From Mycobacterium palustre (GTDB lineage Bacteria; Actinomycetota; Actinomycetes; Mycobacteriales; Mycobacteriaceae): a DNA stretch of 54,687 nt. Under the pieces are notes generated by a model that did not search any database, was not told the origin of the DNA, and saw nothing but the letters and a program-made list of their open reading frames with translations. The stretch lies in NCBI RefSeq assembly GCF_002101785.1, contig NZ_LQPJ01000153.1, forward strand, positions 1-54,687, in the 5' to 3' direction. Within the stretch, counting starts at the first letter, position 1, and every line of letters starts with the position of its first letter. The position numbers and the translations under genes are program-made. This document shows, piece after piece, positions 20,911 to 30,236 of this stretch.

Positions 20911-22614
20911 CTACTTCTTGTCCTTGCCGGAGTCCTTCTTGGCGTCGCCGGAGTCTCGCTTGGACTCCTTCTTGTCCTTCGGCTTCTCCTTTTTGACCTG
21001 CACCGACTCCTTTTCCAGCTCCTCCTCGTTCATCGCCTCGACGTGCTCGTCGGGCACCACCGACCCGCCGTCGCTGGCGGCAAAACCCTTCTTGAAGTTG
21101 TTGATGATCTCGGTGAGCTGGTTTTCACCCTCCTCGGAGAGCTTCCCGCTGTCGCGGATGCCGGCCAGGAATTTCTCCTCGGAGGCTCGCATGTGGTCCA
21201 GCAGTTCGGCTTCGAAGCGCCTGACGTCCTCGACGGGCACCGAGTCCAGGTGGCCGCCGGTGCCCAGGAAGATGGACACCACCTGTTCCTCGACGGGCAT
21301 GGGATGATACTGCGGTTGCTTGAGCAGCTCGACCAGCCGCTCGCCGCGCTCCAGCTGCGCCTTGGACGTGGCGTCGAGGTCCGAGGCGAACGCGGCGAAG
21401 GATTCCAGTTCGCGGTACTGCGACAGGTCCAGCCGCAACGATCCGGCCACGTCCTTCATCGCCTTGATCTGCGCGGCACCACCGACGCGGGACACCGAGA
21501 CGCCGACGTTGATGGCCGGCCGGACGCCCTGGTTGAACAGGTCGGACTCCAAAAAGCACTGGCCGTCGGTGATCGAGATGACGTTGGTGGGGATGTACGC
21601 CGAGATGTCGTTGGCCTTGGTTTCGATGACCGGCAGGCCGGTGAGCGAGCCGCCCCCGAGGTCGTCGGAAAGCTTGGCGCAGCGCTCCAGCAGCCGCGAG
21701 TGCAGGTAGAAGACGTCGCCCGGGTAGGCCTCGCGGCCCGGCGGGCGGCGCAGCAGCAGCGAGATGGCACGGTAGGCCTCGGCCTGCTTGCTCAGGTCGT
21801 CGAAGACGATCAGCACGTGCTTGCCGTCATACATCCAGTGCTGGGCGATCGCCGAACCGGTGTACGGCGCAAGCCATTTGAAGCCGGCCGAGTCGGAGGC
21901 CGGCGCCGCGACGATCGTCGTGTAGTCCATCGCCCCGCCCTCGTCGAGCGCGCGGCGCACGGCGGCGATCGTGGTGCCCTTCTGCCCGATGGCCACGTAC
22001 ACGCACCGCACCTGCTTGCGCTCGTCGCCGGACTCCCAGTTTTGCCGCTGGTTGAGGATGGTGTCCACGCAGACCGCGGTCTTCCCGGTCTTGCGGTCGC
22101 CGATGATCAGCTGGCGCTGGCCGCGGCCGATCGGGGTCATGGCGTCGATGGCCTTGATTCCGGTCTGCAGCGGCTCTTTCACGCCCTGCCGCTGCACCAC
22201 CGACGGCGCCTGGATCTCCAGTGCGCGGCGGATGTCGGTGTCGATGTCGCCCCGGCCGTCGATCGGCTGGCCGAGCGGGTTGACGACGCGACCCAAAAAC
22301 GCGTCGCCGACGGGGACCGACAACACCTCGCCGGTGCGCTTAACCTGTTGGCCCTCTTCGATTTTCTCGAAGTCACCGAGGATGACGGCGCCGATGCTGT
22401 GCTCGTCGAGGTTCAGAGCGACGCCGAGCACGCCACCCGGGAACTCGAGCAGCTCCTGCGTCATGACCGAGGGCAGGCCTTCGACGTGCGCGATGCCGTC
22501 ACCGGCCTCGATGACGGTGCCGACCTCCTCGCGGGCCGTGTCCGCGGTGAAAGAGCCTACGTACTCCTCGATCGCGCTCTGGATGTCGTCAGCCGAGATT
22601 GTCAACTCTGCCAT
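20911..22614 (-). CDS. atpA: ATP synthase alpha subunit with lengthened C-terminal extension
   Basis: 567 residues. Alpha forms the non-catalytic nucleotide sites of F1. Walker A is GDRKTGKT and the conserved PGREAYPGDVFYLHSR block is intact. The mycobacterial C-terminal extension, which blocks ATP hydrolysis, begins after FAASDGGSVVPDEHVEAM. Here it runs on as a Lys/Asp/Ser-rich tail (KKESKRDSGDAKKDSGKDKK), giving about 18 residues more than the 549 I recall for M. tuberculosis. The tail is likely disordered. Confidence 0.97.
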   Translation of the reverse strand: MAELTISADDIQSAIEEYVGSFTADTAREEVGTVIEAGDGIAHVEGLPSVMTQELLEFPGGVLGVALNLDEHSIGAVILGDFEKIEEGQQVKRTGEVLSVPVGDAFLGRVVNPLGQPIDGRGDIDTDIRRALEIQAPSVVQRQGVKEPLQTGIKAIDAMTPIGRGQRQLIIGDRKTGKTAVCVDTILNQRQNWESGDERKQVRCVYVAIGQKGTTIAAVRRALDEGGAMDYTTIVAAPASDSAGFKWLAPYTGSAIAQHWMYDGKHVLIVFDDLSKQAEAYRAISLLLRRPPGREAYPGDVFYLHSRLLERCAKLSDDLGGGSLTGLPVIETKANDISAYIPTNVISITDGQCFLESDLFNQGVRPAINVGVSVSRVGGAAQIKAMKDVAGSLRLDLSQYRELESFAAFASDLDATSKAQLERGERLVELLKQPQYHPMPVEEQVVSIFLGTGGHLDSVPVEDVRRFEAELLDHMRASEEKFLAGIRDSGKLSEEGENQLTEIINNFKKGFAASDGGSVVPDEHVEAMNEEELEKESVQVKKEKPKDKKESKRDSGDAKKDSGKDKK

Positions 22615-22676
22615 GGCTTTTCGTTCTTCCTACTTGATCTTCGTCTTGGCGTGAATCTGTGATGACTCGTCGGTGT

Positions 22677-24017
22677 TCAGTCGGGCAACTGAGCCTCGGC
22701 CGCGGCCAGGCGAGAGGACAACGTCCCGTCGATCACCTCGTCGGCCACGGCGATCAACAGCCCACCCAGCAATTCGGGGTCGACCTGCTGCTGCAGGGTG
22801 ACCGGGTGGCCGTAGATGCGGCTGAGAACATCGACGAGGCGGGCGCGCTGGGCATCGCTGAGTTCGGCTGCCGCGCTGACCTTCGCGACGATCTCGCCCC
22901 GGCGCGCCACGGCGACCTCGGCGAGAAACTTCATGGCTTCCTCGGCCGGCCCACCCCTGAGCAGCTCAACGGTCTGGGTGAGCAGCGCCCGCGCGATCGG
23001 GTTTACCCTGCCGCCCGCGTTGTCGAGCACCTTGCGCAGCAACGCCACCCGCCCCTCGGCCGGAGCGGCGTAGTCGCCCAACATGATCCCGAGCCGCGGC
23101 TCCGTCTCGAGGATGCGGGAGAACCGGAACAATTGGTCCTCAACCTCATCCACGCGGCCGTCCCGCTCGGCGACCTCCAGCAGCGCCTGGCGCGAAAGGT
23201 GTTCGACGGCATCGACCAGATCGGAATTGGCCGACCAACGCTCCGACACCGCCGCGCGCAGCACGTCGAGCGTCGCGTCGCCGACTTTGCCGGACACCAG
23301 TCGTTCGATCAGCCGCACCCGGGGACCCGCGTCTTCGGCGGGCACGGTCAGATACCGGGTGACGACGATCTCACGGTCCAGCGTCTGGGCCACCGAGACC
23401 AGCTCGCTGGAGACGGCGGTAAGCGCTTTGTTGTCAAGGTTTTTGGCGATCGCGGCGAATCGGTCCGACAGGTTTGCCAGCGCTTCACGGCTAGCCGACC
23501 GCATCTTCTTCATCAGGGGGTACTCGACGTTCGCGGCGGCCGGGGCCATCGCATCGAGCTCGTCGAGGAACCGGTCCACGGTGGACGACTGCTGCGCGGG
23601 GTCGGCAACGTAGTTACGCACCAATTCCCTTGCCTGGCGCACGGACTCGTGGCCCAGTTCCAGGCGGAGCTGGCGGGTCAGCTGCGACCGCATCAGCTCG
23701 GACTGGCGCGCGCCCTGGACCGTGATGCGCTCGGCCTCGATCTCGGCCTGGGCCCGGAATTGCTCGGCGATCCGTCGCGAATCTTCCTCGGCCTCTTCGA
23801 CTACCCGCTTGGCTTCCCTCTTGGCGTCTTCGACCGCCCTGCTGTGCGCCGTGGTCGACTCGGTGAGCCGCTCGGCGGCCGCGGCCGAATCGGCCAACTG
23901 CTGGCGCACCGCGTCCTGCCGGTCCTTCATCAACTTGCGCACGGGCGGCACGACATACCGCCATACGAGGGCCACGATGACGGCGAACCCGAACAGTTGT
24001 CCGAAAAAAGTCGACAT
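22677..24017 (-). CDS. atpFH: ATP synthase fused b'-delta subunit
   Basis: 446 residues. A single N-terminal membrane helix (FFGQLFGFAVIVALVWRYVVPPV) and a long charged coiled coil to about residue 165 form the b-type peripheral stalk. The remainder (ANVEYPLMKKMRSASREALANL to the LSSRLAAAEAQLPD end) is the delta subunit that ties the stalk to F1. This b-delta fusion is characteristic of mycobacteria, where it pairs with a separate b subunit from atpF. It begins 6 bases after the atpF stop. Many databases call it atpH or a F0F1 synthase B/delta protein. Confidence 0.96.
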   Translation of the reverse strand: MSTFFGQLFGFAVIVALVWRYVVPPVRKLMKDRQDAVRQQLADSAAAAERLTESTTAHSRAVEDAKREAKRVVEEAEEDSRRIAEQFRAQAEIEAERITVQGARQSELMRSQLTRQLRLELGHESVRQARELVRNYVADPAQQSSTVDRFLDELDAMAPAAANVEYPLMKKMRSASREALANLSDRFAAIAKNLDNKALTAVSSELVSVAQTLDREIVVTRYLTVPAEDAGPRVRLIERLVSGKVGDATLDVLRAAVSERWSANSDLVDAVEHLSRQALLEVAERDGRVDEVEDQLFRFSRILETEPRLGIMLGDYAAPAEGRVALLRKVLDNAGGRVNPIARALLTQTVELLRGGPAEEAMKFLAEVAVARRGEIVAKVSAAAELSDAQRARLVDVLSRIYGHPVTLQQQVDPELLGGLLIAVADEVIDGTLSSRLAAAEAQLPD

Positions 24018-24023
24018 CGGTGA

Positions 24024-24569
24024 TTACCGCCCGGACGACCCTGTTGCGGAGGTTGCCGCGGCGGTCGGCGCGACCTCAACGCCCAGGATCCGGCTCGCCA
24101 GGGTCGCCGACATCTCTTTCACGTTGGCCCGCAGATCCAGTTCCACGGTGTCCCTCTCCCGCTTCAATTGCTCGGCGGCCAGCTGCAACGTCGACATCAC
24201 CTCTTGCTCGGCGCGGGCGCGCGCGTCCTCGACGACCTTCCGGCCTTCCGCGCGGGCGTTGTCCCGCAAGGACGACGCCTGCACGCGCGCGTCCTTCATG
24301 GCTGCTTCGTAGTCGGCTTGGGCGGCCTCGAACTGCTCCGTCGACTTCTTGTTGTCGGCCGCGGTCTTGGCGACCATGGCGTCGCGCTCCCGCACCACCC
24401 GCATGACCGACGGCACCACGAAGGTGCCGATGACGGCGAGCACGATGAGGAAGATGGCCAGCACGAAGAAGAAGGTGCCGTTGGGGACGAGGAAGTTGCT
24501 GCCGCCGCCCTTGCCGCCACCCTCTGCTAACTGGCGAGACGCCAGCACGACGAGGTTCGAGTCACCCAT
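24024..24569 (-). CDS. atpF: ATP synthase b subunit
   Basis: 181 residues. One membrane helix (TFFFVLAIFLIVLAVIGTFVV) near the N-terminus is preceded by a Gly-rich linker (AEGGGKGGGSN). A long charged helix follows (VREREAMV-like through DTVELDLRANVKEM) that pairs with the atpFH product as the stator stalk. The start is 9 bases after the atpE stop. The C-terminus APTAAATSATGSSGR is low-complexity. Confidence 0.95.
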   Translation of the reverse strand: MGDSNLVVLASRQLAEGGGKGGGSNFLVPNGTFFFVLAIFLIVLAVIGTFVVPSVMRVVRERDAMVAKTAADNKKSTEQFEAAQADYEAAMKDARVQASSLRDNARAEGRKVVEDARARAEQEVMSTLQLAAEQLKRERDTVELDLRANVKEMSATLASRILGVEVAPTAAATSATGSSGR

Positions 24570-24578
24570 CGCAGCGAA

Positions 24579-24824
24579 CTAGGTGACCGGGGTGGCGAAG
24601 ACGAACAACGCCATGAACGCCAGGTTGATGAAGTAGGCCGCCTCGACCAGACCGACCGTGATGAAGAACGGCGTAAACAACCGGCCCTGCGCCTCCGGCT
24701 GCCGGGCGATCCCCGCAACCAGCGCGTTACCCGCGACACCGTCGCCGATACCGGCACCGATCGCGCCGCCACCCATGATCAGTCCACCACCGATGAGAGC
24801 ACCGGCAGCGATAGTGGGGTCCAT
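24579..24824 (-). CDS. atpE: ATP synthase c subunit
   Basis: 81 residues, a two-helix hairpin that forms the rotor ring of F0. The proton-carrying acid is Glu61 (VGLVEAAYF) and the polar loop is ARQPEAQG. Residues that decide bedaquiline binding are the sensitive-type ones: Asp28, Glu61, Ala63 and Ile66. The sequence is nearly the same as M. tuberculosis AtpE. A 58-base gap separates it from atpB. Confidence 0.98.
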   Translation of the reverse strand: MDPTIAAGALIGGGLIMGGGAIGAGIGDGVAGNALVAGIARQPEAQGRLFTPFFITVGLVEAAYFINLAFMALFVFATPVT

Positions 24825-24882
24825 TCTCTTCTCCTTTATCTAGCGTTATCGGTCGGCTTGTCTGGTAGCGGTCTACCAGGTT

Positions 24883-25638
24883 TCACTCGTGTTCCTCTTC
24901 CAGCTCCATGGCCTGGCTGAAGTACAGGATGGTCAGGATCGAGAAGATGAAGGCCTGGATCGCCCCGACGAACAGGTCGAACGATTTCCAGATGGCGTTG
25001 GGCGCCCACATGATGTAGGGCGGGAACAGCGCGATCAACGCCACCAGGATGCCGCCGGCGAAGATGTTGCCAAAAAGTCGGAGCGACAACGAGATCGGCT
25101 TGGCCAACTCCTCGACGACGTTGATCGGCGCCAGGAAAGCCACGTGCCCCTTGAGCACTTTGACCGGGTGCCCCACGAGGCCACGTCGCCAGATCCCGGC
25201 CGCGTGGTAGCAGACGAACACGAAAAGGGCTAGCGCCAGCACGTAATTGATGTCCGCCGCCGCCGACTTGAGCAGCTCGGTGGTGTGACCGGATTTGTCG
25301 GTGTATTGCAGCGGGAGCACCGACAACCAGTTGGAGATCAGGATGAACACGAAGATGGTGACGGCCAGCGGCAGCACGAACGGCGCGATCCGCATCCCGA
25401 TGGCGCTCTCGATCTGGTTGCGCATCTGGATGGTGATGGCTTCCCAGAACAATTGGACGCCGCTGGGCACGTCCGTCGACGTGACCTTGGAGCGCAGGAA
25501 GAACGCCAGCCCGATGACGATCACCGCGGCGATGGCCGTCGACAGCACGGTGTCGGTGTTGACGGTCAGCCCGAGCCACTTGGCGGTGTTGTGCTCGCCG
25601 ACCTCGATCTGCGAGCCGGCCAAAATCGTCTCAATCAT
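24883..25638 (-). CDS. atpB: ATP synthase a subunit
   Basis: 251 residues with five or six membrane helices. It holds the two proton half-channels beside the c-ring; the essential arginine is in SLSLRLFGNIFAGG. The acidic C-terminus (SQAMELEEEHE) is typical. The first eight bases overlap the preceding atpI-like gene, so translation is coupled. Confidence 0.97.
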   Translation of the reverse strand: MIETILAGSQIEVGEHNTAKWLGLTVNTDTVLSTAIAAVIVIGLAFFLRSKVTSTDVPSGVQLFWEAITIQMRNQIESAIGMRIAPFVLPLAVTIFVFILISNWLSVLPLQYTDKSGHTTELLKSAAADINYVLALALFVFVCYHAAGIWRRGLVGHPVKVLKGHVAFLAPINVVEELAKPISLSLRLFGNIFAGGILVALIALFPPYIMWAPNAIWKSFDLFVGAIQAFIFSILTILYFSQAMELEEEHE

Positions 25639-26107
25639 CGCTGGTGCTCCTAAGTTCCGTCCCCGCCTGGCCCTCCGGTCCCGCGGACGGGCCCGGGTCC
25701 CCGGCGCGCAGCTTCTTGTAGACCGGAATCGCGGTCGACGCGACCAGTAACGGCTGGAAGATTGCCAGGCCGAACAGCACGCCCAACCCGGAGGGCTTGA
25801 AAACGTAGGCGATGATCAGCCCGAGCACGGTGATGATCGCCAGCCGCGTCGCCGAGTTGAGCGCCATCGACCTTTTCAGCGGATGTTCGCGGGCGGTGAT
25901 GGCGTAAACGGAGCGACGCACCATGAGCGCGTTGAGCAAACCCATCAGCAACCCGACGCCGAAGAACACGCCGACCATCAGGTGGCCCAGCAGCCCGGCC
26001 GCGAGCATCGCCAGCGCGGTGAGCCCGACGCTGATCAACAACAGCCGAACCGGTCGGAAGGCAACAGCGGGAAACACCAACGGCGCGTCCTGCGCTGGTG
26101 TCGTCAC
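25631..26107 (-). CDS. AtpI-like ATP synthase-associated membrane protein
   Basis: 158 residues with four hydrophobic helices (LLLISVGLTALAMLAAGLL, VGVFFGVGLLMGLLNALMV, ATRLAIITVLGLIIAYVF, LGVLFGLAIFQPLLVAS). It is first in the atp operon, as Rv1303 is in M. tuberculosis, and overlaps atpB by 8 bases. AtpI proteins in other bacteria assist c-ring assembly or Mg2+ supply; the assignment here rests on position and topology more than on clear sequence similarity. Confidence 0.8.
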   Translation of the reverse strand: MTTPAQDAPLVFPAVAFRPVRLLLISVGLTALAMLAAGLLGHLMVGVFFGVGLLMGLLNALMVRRSVYAITAREHPLKRSMALNSATRLAIITVLGLIIAYVFKPSGLGVLFGLAIFQPLLVASTAIPVYKKLRAGDPGPSAGPEGQAGTELRSTSDD

Positions 26108-26354
26108 TGCAGCACCTCAATCCAGTAGCTAGGGGCGAAACCCACCCGACCGACCGACCGGTGGCCCGCCGAGCGTATCGCACGTCACACCGGGGTGCCC
26201 CAAGGGGTAGCTCCCCCCGCCGCTGGTGAATTGGCGCGATCCGGACGAGCGTCCGAACGGCCGGTTGGCCGTCAACCCGCGAGGCTTCTTTCGGGGTTCT
26301 ACCAGCACCGTACCATATGTGAACGGCGCTACTACCACGTGTCGTAGGCCGGTG
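26108..26354 (-). other. intergenic region upstream of the ATP synthase operon
   Basis: 247 bases between rfe and the atpI-like gene. It should contain the main atp promoter. I see no convincing -35/-10 pair and no strong terminator hairpin for rfe, so read-through from rfe cannot be excluded. Confidence 0.4.
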
Positions 26355-27566
26355 CTAGTCCAAGTCTTGGTAGTCGTCGCGGCGGCGCAGCAGCGGGATC
26401 GCCGTAGCCACGCCGGCGACGACGATGGCGCCCAACATCACCTCCGCGGTGCGGCGGGGGTTGAAAAAGATCGTGCTCGCCGCGCCGAACGCCACGATGC
26501 CCACCCACAGGTAGATCAGCAGCACCACTCGGCGATGCGAATGGCCGATCTGCAGCAACCGGTGGTGCAGGTGCATCTTGTCCGGACTGAAGGCGCTGCG
26601 GCCCGCGCGGGTGCGGCGCACGATCGCCAGCAGCAGGTCGAGCATCGGCACGAACATGACCGCGACGACCAGTAGGAACGGCGACAGCAGAGCAAACACA
26701 TCGCGGGCGCCGTAGGCGTTCTGCGACACCGGCCCGGCGGCGGTCGTGGAGGCCGCGGCGAGCATCAGGCCGATCAGCATCGAGCCGGAATCGCCCATGA
26801 AGATCTTGGCGCGGTGGAAGTTGTGCGGCAAAAAGCCCAGGCACGCCCCCGCCAGCACCACGGAAATCACGGCCGGCGGGTAGAACAGCACGTCACCGCC
26901 GTGGTCGCGGAGCAGCCCCACCGAGAACATGCAGATGGCCATCGCGGTGATCAGCCCCAGCCCGGCGGCCAGGCCGTCGAGCCCGTCGACGAAGTTCATC
27001 GCGTTGACGATCGACACGGTCAGCGCCAAGGTGAGCAGGATCGACGAGGCCTGGTCCAGCACGATGGTGCCGACGCCGCCCAGCGGGATGTACAGGACGC
27101 TCCAGGCGACACCCATGGTGACCAGCACGCTGGCCGCCGTGATCTGGCCGGCGAACTTGGTCAAAGCATCCAGGCCCCAGCGGTCGTCGATGAGGCCGAT
27201 GCCGACGATCACCGCGCCCGCCACCAGGACCGCGGGCATGCCGGTGGAGTAGACGAAGCCGCGGGTGAGCGCGGGCAGCTGCCAGGCCAGAAAGACCGCC
27301 CCGAGAACGCCGAGAAACATTGCCAGCCCGCCCATGCGTGGGGTGGGCGTGACGTGCACGTCGCGTTCCCGCGGGTACGCCACGGCCCCCAGGCGGGTGG
27401 CCAGCACGCGCACCGGCCCGGTCGCGAAGTACGTGATGATCGCCGCCGTCAGCCCGACCAGGGCGAGCTCGCGCAAGGGGACACCGGCGCCGCGGTCGGA
27501 CAGTGCGAGCAAGCCACCGGCGAGGCTGGCTGGGTCGCTGGACACCACGAGACCGTACTGCACCAA
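26355..27566 (-). CDS. rfe: decaprenyl-phosphate N-acetylglucosamine-1-phosphate transferase (WecA/Rfe)
   Basis: 403 residues with about eleven membrane helices. It transfers GlcNAc-1-phosphate from UDP-GlcNAc to decaprenyl phosphate, beginning the linker that joins arabinogalactan to peptidoglycan. The catalytic motifs are present: the DD pair in GIGLIDDRWGLD, NFVDGLDGLAAG and the cytosolic loop NFHRAKIFMGDSGS. The HLHHRLLQIGHSHR segment binds the nucleotide sugar. It follows sua5 by 28 bases. Confidence 0.95.
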   Translation of the reverse strand: MVQYGLVVSSDPASLAGGLLALSDRGAGVPLRELALVGLTAAIITYFATGPVRVLATRLGAVAYPRERDVHVTPTPRMGGLAMFLGVLGAVFLAWQLPALTRGFVYSTGMPAVLVAGAVIVGIGLIDDRWGLDALTKFAGQITAASVLVTMGVAWSVLYIPLGGVGTIVLDQASSILLTLALTVSIVNAMNFVDGLDGLAAGLGLITAMAICMFSVGLLRDHGGDVLFYPPAVISVVLAGACLGFLPHNFHRAKIFMGDSGSMLIGLMLAAASTTAAGPVSQNAYGARDVFALLSPFLLVVAVMFVPMLDLLLAIVRRTRAGRSAFSPDKMHLHHRLLQIGHSHRRVVLLIYLWVGIVAFGAASTIFFNPRRTAEVMLGAIVVAGVATAIPLLRRRDDYQDLD

Positions 27567-27594
27567 CCTGAGACGGGGGCACCCGCGCCGGGCG

Positions 27595-28248
27595 CTACGC
27601 GATCAGCGTCCCCGGGTCCACGCCGAGCACCTCGGCGATCCGTTCGGCGTTCACAGGACCGGCCCGCAGGATGCGCGGGGTGGCCCCGGTCAGGTCGACG
27701 ATCGTCGAGGCGGCCTGCTGCTGCGCCGGGCCCGCATCGAGGTAGACGTCGACCAGGTCGCCGAGCTGGTCGCGCGCCTCGGCGGCGTCCACCGCGGGCG
27801 GGCGGCCCGAGACGTTGGCGCTGGACACCGCCATCGGCCCGACCGCGCGCAGCAGCTCGATGGCGACCGGGTGCAACGGCATCCGCAGCATCACGGTGCC
27901 GCGGGCGTCGCCGAGGTCCCACTGCAGCGACGGCGCCTGCGTGACCACCAGGCTCAGCGCGCCCGGCCAGAAGGCGCGGATGAGGTCGCGGGCGCCGTCC
28001 GGCATCGTGTAGACCAGGCCCTCGATCGTGTGCCACGAGCCGACCAGCACGCCGACCGGCATGTCGCGGCCGCGCCCCTTGGCCGCGAGCAGCGCGGCCA
28101 CCGCGGCGCTGTCAAATGCGTCGGCGCCGATGCCGTACACGGTGTCGGTCGGCATCACGACCAGCCGGCCGCTCTTGAGCGCAGCGACCGCCGAGGTGAT
28201 GCCGAGCGCACGCCGGTCGGGGGCGGCGCAGTCGAAGACCTCAGCCAT
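27595..28248 (-). CDS. L-threonylcarbamoyladenylate synthase (Sua5/YwlC/YrdC)
   Basis: 217 residues, as in Rv1301. It makes threonylcarbamoyl-AMP from threonine, bicarbonate and ATP for the t6A37 modification of tRNAs reading ANN codons. The dsRNA-binding YrdC fold is recognised by GRLVVMPTDTVYGIGADAFD, the KGRGRDMPVGVLVG substrate loop and VSSANVSGRPP. The extra Sua5-specific domain is absent, as is normal for this short class. Its first bases overlap the prmC stop by 8. Confidence 0.93.
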   Translation of the reverse strand: MAEVFDCAAPDRRALGITSAVAALKSGRLVVMPTDTVYGIGADAFDSAAVAALLAAKGRGRDMPVGVLVGSWHTIEGLVYTMPDGARDLIRAFWPGALSLVVTQAPSLQWDLGDARGTVMLRMPLHPVAIELLRAVGPMAVSSANVSGRPPAVDAAEARDQLGDLVDVYLDAGPAQQQAASTIVDLTGATPRILRAGPVNAERIAEVLGVDPGTLIA

Positions 28249-29086
28249 CTGCGCTCCGGCGCGCCGTTACGAACCGGGGCCGGCCGGCGAGGTCGCGGTG
28301 TGCCGTGATGTCTTCGAAAAGCCCTGTGGCCTCGACCATTTCGGCCGTGCGCGCCGACGTGGTCTCGTCGTGCTCGACGGCGAATCGACCGCCGGGGCGC
28401 AGCCAGCGCCCGGCGAGGCCGATCACGGCGGTGATGACCGCCATTCCGTCGGCGCCGCCGAATACCGCGTGCGGCGGATCGTGTTGGGCGACTTCGGGTT
28501 CCAGGTCGATGTCGTCGGGGACGTAGGGCGGGTTGGCCACCACCAGGTCGGCGCGCCCATCGAGTTCGGCCAGCAGACCCGGCTCGGTGACGTCGGCGCG
28601 CACCAGTTCCACGGCCGTGCCGGCGGTGTTGCGGCGCGCGTAGTTGAGGGCTGCGTCGGAGTCGTCGACGGCGATCACGCGGGCCGCCGGCCTGTGGTGG
28701 GCCAGCGCGACCGCCAGCGCGCCCGATCCGGTGCACACGTCGACGATGACGGGCCGGGCCGCGAGGCGTTGCGCGGTGGCCCATTCCAGCATCGCCTCGG
28801 TCTCCGGGCGCGGGATGAACACGCCGGGGCCGACGTGCAGCATCACCGGCCCGAACGCCGCGGTGCCGGTCAGGTGCTGCAACGGCACCCGCCGGGAGCG
28901 CGCGGCCACGATCTCTCGGTAGCGGCTCAGGAAGTCTTGGTCGGGCGGGTCGAGCAACGTCAGCCGGCCGCGCTCGGTGCCGGCGAGGTAAGCGGCGAGC
29001 TCCTCGGCGTCGTAACGGGCGGAATCGATCCCGGCTTCGGCGAGTTGCGCCGCCGCCGTGTCGATCTCGCGCCGCATCGAAGACAT
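28241..29086 (-). CDS. prmC: peptide chain release factor N5-glutamine methyltransferase
   Basis: 281 residues from the chosen start. PrmC (HemK) methylates the GGQ glutamine of release factors; its substrate RF1 is the gene just upstream. The SAM loop is VDVCTGSGALAVALA and the catalytic motif is VVANPPYVPDD. The frame is open to an ATG at 29140 that overlaps the prfA stop (ATGA), giving 18 extra residues. I prefer the ATG at 29086, which has GGAGGAG eight bases upstream and matches the N-terminus of the M. tuberculosis protein; the upstream ATG may still contribute to coupling. Confidence 0.9.
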   Translation of the reverse strand: MSSMRREIDTAAAQLAEAGIDSARYDAEELAAYLAGTERGRLTLLDPPDQDFLSRYREIVAARSRRVPLQHLTGTAAFGPVMLHVGPGVFIPRPETEAMLEWATAQRLAARPVIVDVCTGSGALAVALAHHRPAARVIAVDDSDAALNYARRNTAGTAVELVRADVTEPGLLAELDGRADLVVANPPYVPDDIDLEPEVAQHDPPHAVFGGADGMAVITAVIGLAGRWLRPGGRFAVEHDETTSARTAEMVEATGLFEDITAHRDLAGRPRFVTARRSADG

Positions 29087-29136
29087 TGCGCCGCTCCTCC
29101 ACATCGCTCGACTCCGCATCGTCGCCGGCGCGACCG

Positions 29137-30210
29137 TCATGCCTGCTGTAACCGCGCTTGCTTGTCGGCGGCGCTCAGCGCGTCGAACAGCGCGTCGAGG
29201 TCGCCGTCGAGCACCTGATCGAGGTTGTGCGCCTTGAAACCGATGCGGTGGTCGGTGATCCGGTTCTCCGGAAAGTTGTAGGTGCGAATCCGTTCGCTGC
29301 GGTCCACCGTGCGGATCTGGCTGGCGCGATCGGCCGACGCGTCGGCCTGCGCCTGCTCCTCGGCCAGCGCCTGCAGGCGGGCCGCCAGCACCTGCAACGC
29401 ACGGGCCTTGTTCTGCAACTGCGATCGTTCGTTCTGACAGGTGACGACGATGCCGGTGGGCAGGTGGGTGATCCGCACGGCCGAGTCGGTGGTGTTGACG
29501 CCCTGACCGCCCTTGCCCGACGAGCGGTACACGTCGATGCGCAGGTCGGACTCGTCGATCTGGACCTCGCCGACCTCCTCCGGCTCGGGGTAGACGAGCA
29601 CGCCGGCCGCCGAAGTGTGCACGCGTCCTTGGGATTCCGTCACCGGAACTCGTTGCACCCGGTGCACGCCGCCCTCGAATTTCATCCGCGACCAGACGCC
29701 GTCGGCCGAGTCGCCCTTGCTGGTGATGCTCAGGGTGGCGTCCTTGTAACCGCCCAGGTCCGAGGTGGTTTCGTCCAGCACCGTGACGTTCCAGCCGTGC
29801 CGCTCGGCGTAGCGGATGTACATCCGGGCCAAGTCGGCGGCGAACAGCGCCGATTCCTCGCCGCCCTCACCGGATTTGACCTCGAGCACGATGTCGTCGG
29901 CGTCGTGCGGGTCACGGGGGGCCAGCATGTCGGTGAGCTGGGTGTCCAGCTCGGCGACCTTGGACTCGAGTTCGGTGACCTCGTCGGCGAAAGACTGGTC
30001 GTCGGCGGCCAGTTCGCGCGCGGTCTCCAGGTCGTCGCGTGCGGCCACCAGCTTGCGGTAGGTGCCGACGATGGGGGCCAGCCGGGCGAACCGTCGCCCG
30101 GCTTTGCGGGCCTCGTCGGGCTTGCTGTGCAGTTCGGGATCGGCTAGCTGCCGCTCGAGCTGGGCGTGTTCGGCCAGCAGCACGTCAATGGTCTGCACGG
30201 GCTGCGTCAC
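29137..30210 (-). CDS. prfA: peptide chain release factor 1
   Basis: 357 residues. RF1 reads UAA and UAG and triggers peptide release. The GGQ motif is at 234-236 (SSGKGGQGVNTTDS) and Gln236 is the PrmC target. The codon-recognition PVT motif is at 189-191. The N-terminal coiled-coil domain (about 1-95) is complete. A strong hairpin lies upstream, between rpmE and this gene. Confidence 0.97.
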   Translation of the reverse strand: MTQPVQTIDVLLAEHAQLERQLADPELHSKPDEARKAGRRFARLAPIVGTYRKLVAARDDLETARELAADDQSFADEVTELESKVAELDTQLTDMLAPRDPHDADDIVLEVKSGEGGEESALFAADLARMYIRYAERHGWNVTVLDETTSDLGGYKDATLSITSKGDSADGVWSRMKFEGGVHRVQRVPVTESQGRVHTSAAGVLVYPEPEEVGEVQIDESDLRIDVYRSSGKGGQGVNTTDSAVRITHLPTGIVVTCQNERSQLQNKARALQVLAARLQALAEEQAQADASADRASQIRTVDRSERIRTYNFPENRITDHRIGFKAHNLDQVLDGDLDALFDALSAADKQARLQQA

Positions 30211-30236
30211 GTCTCACCTCCTGCCCCGAACGCGAA

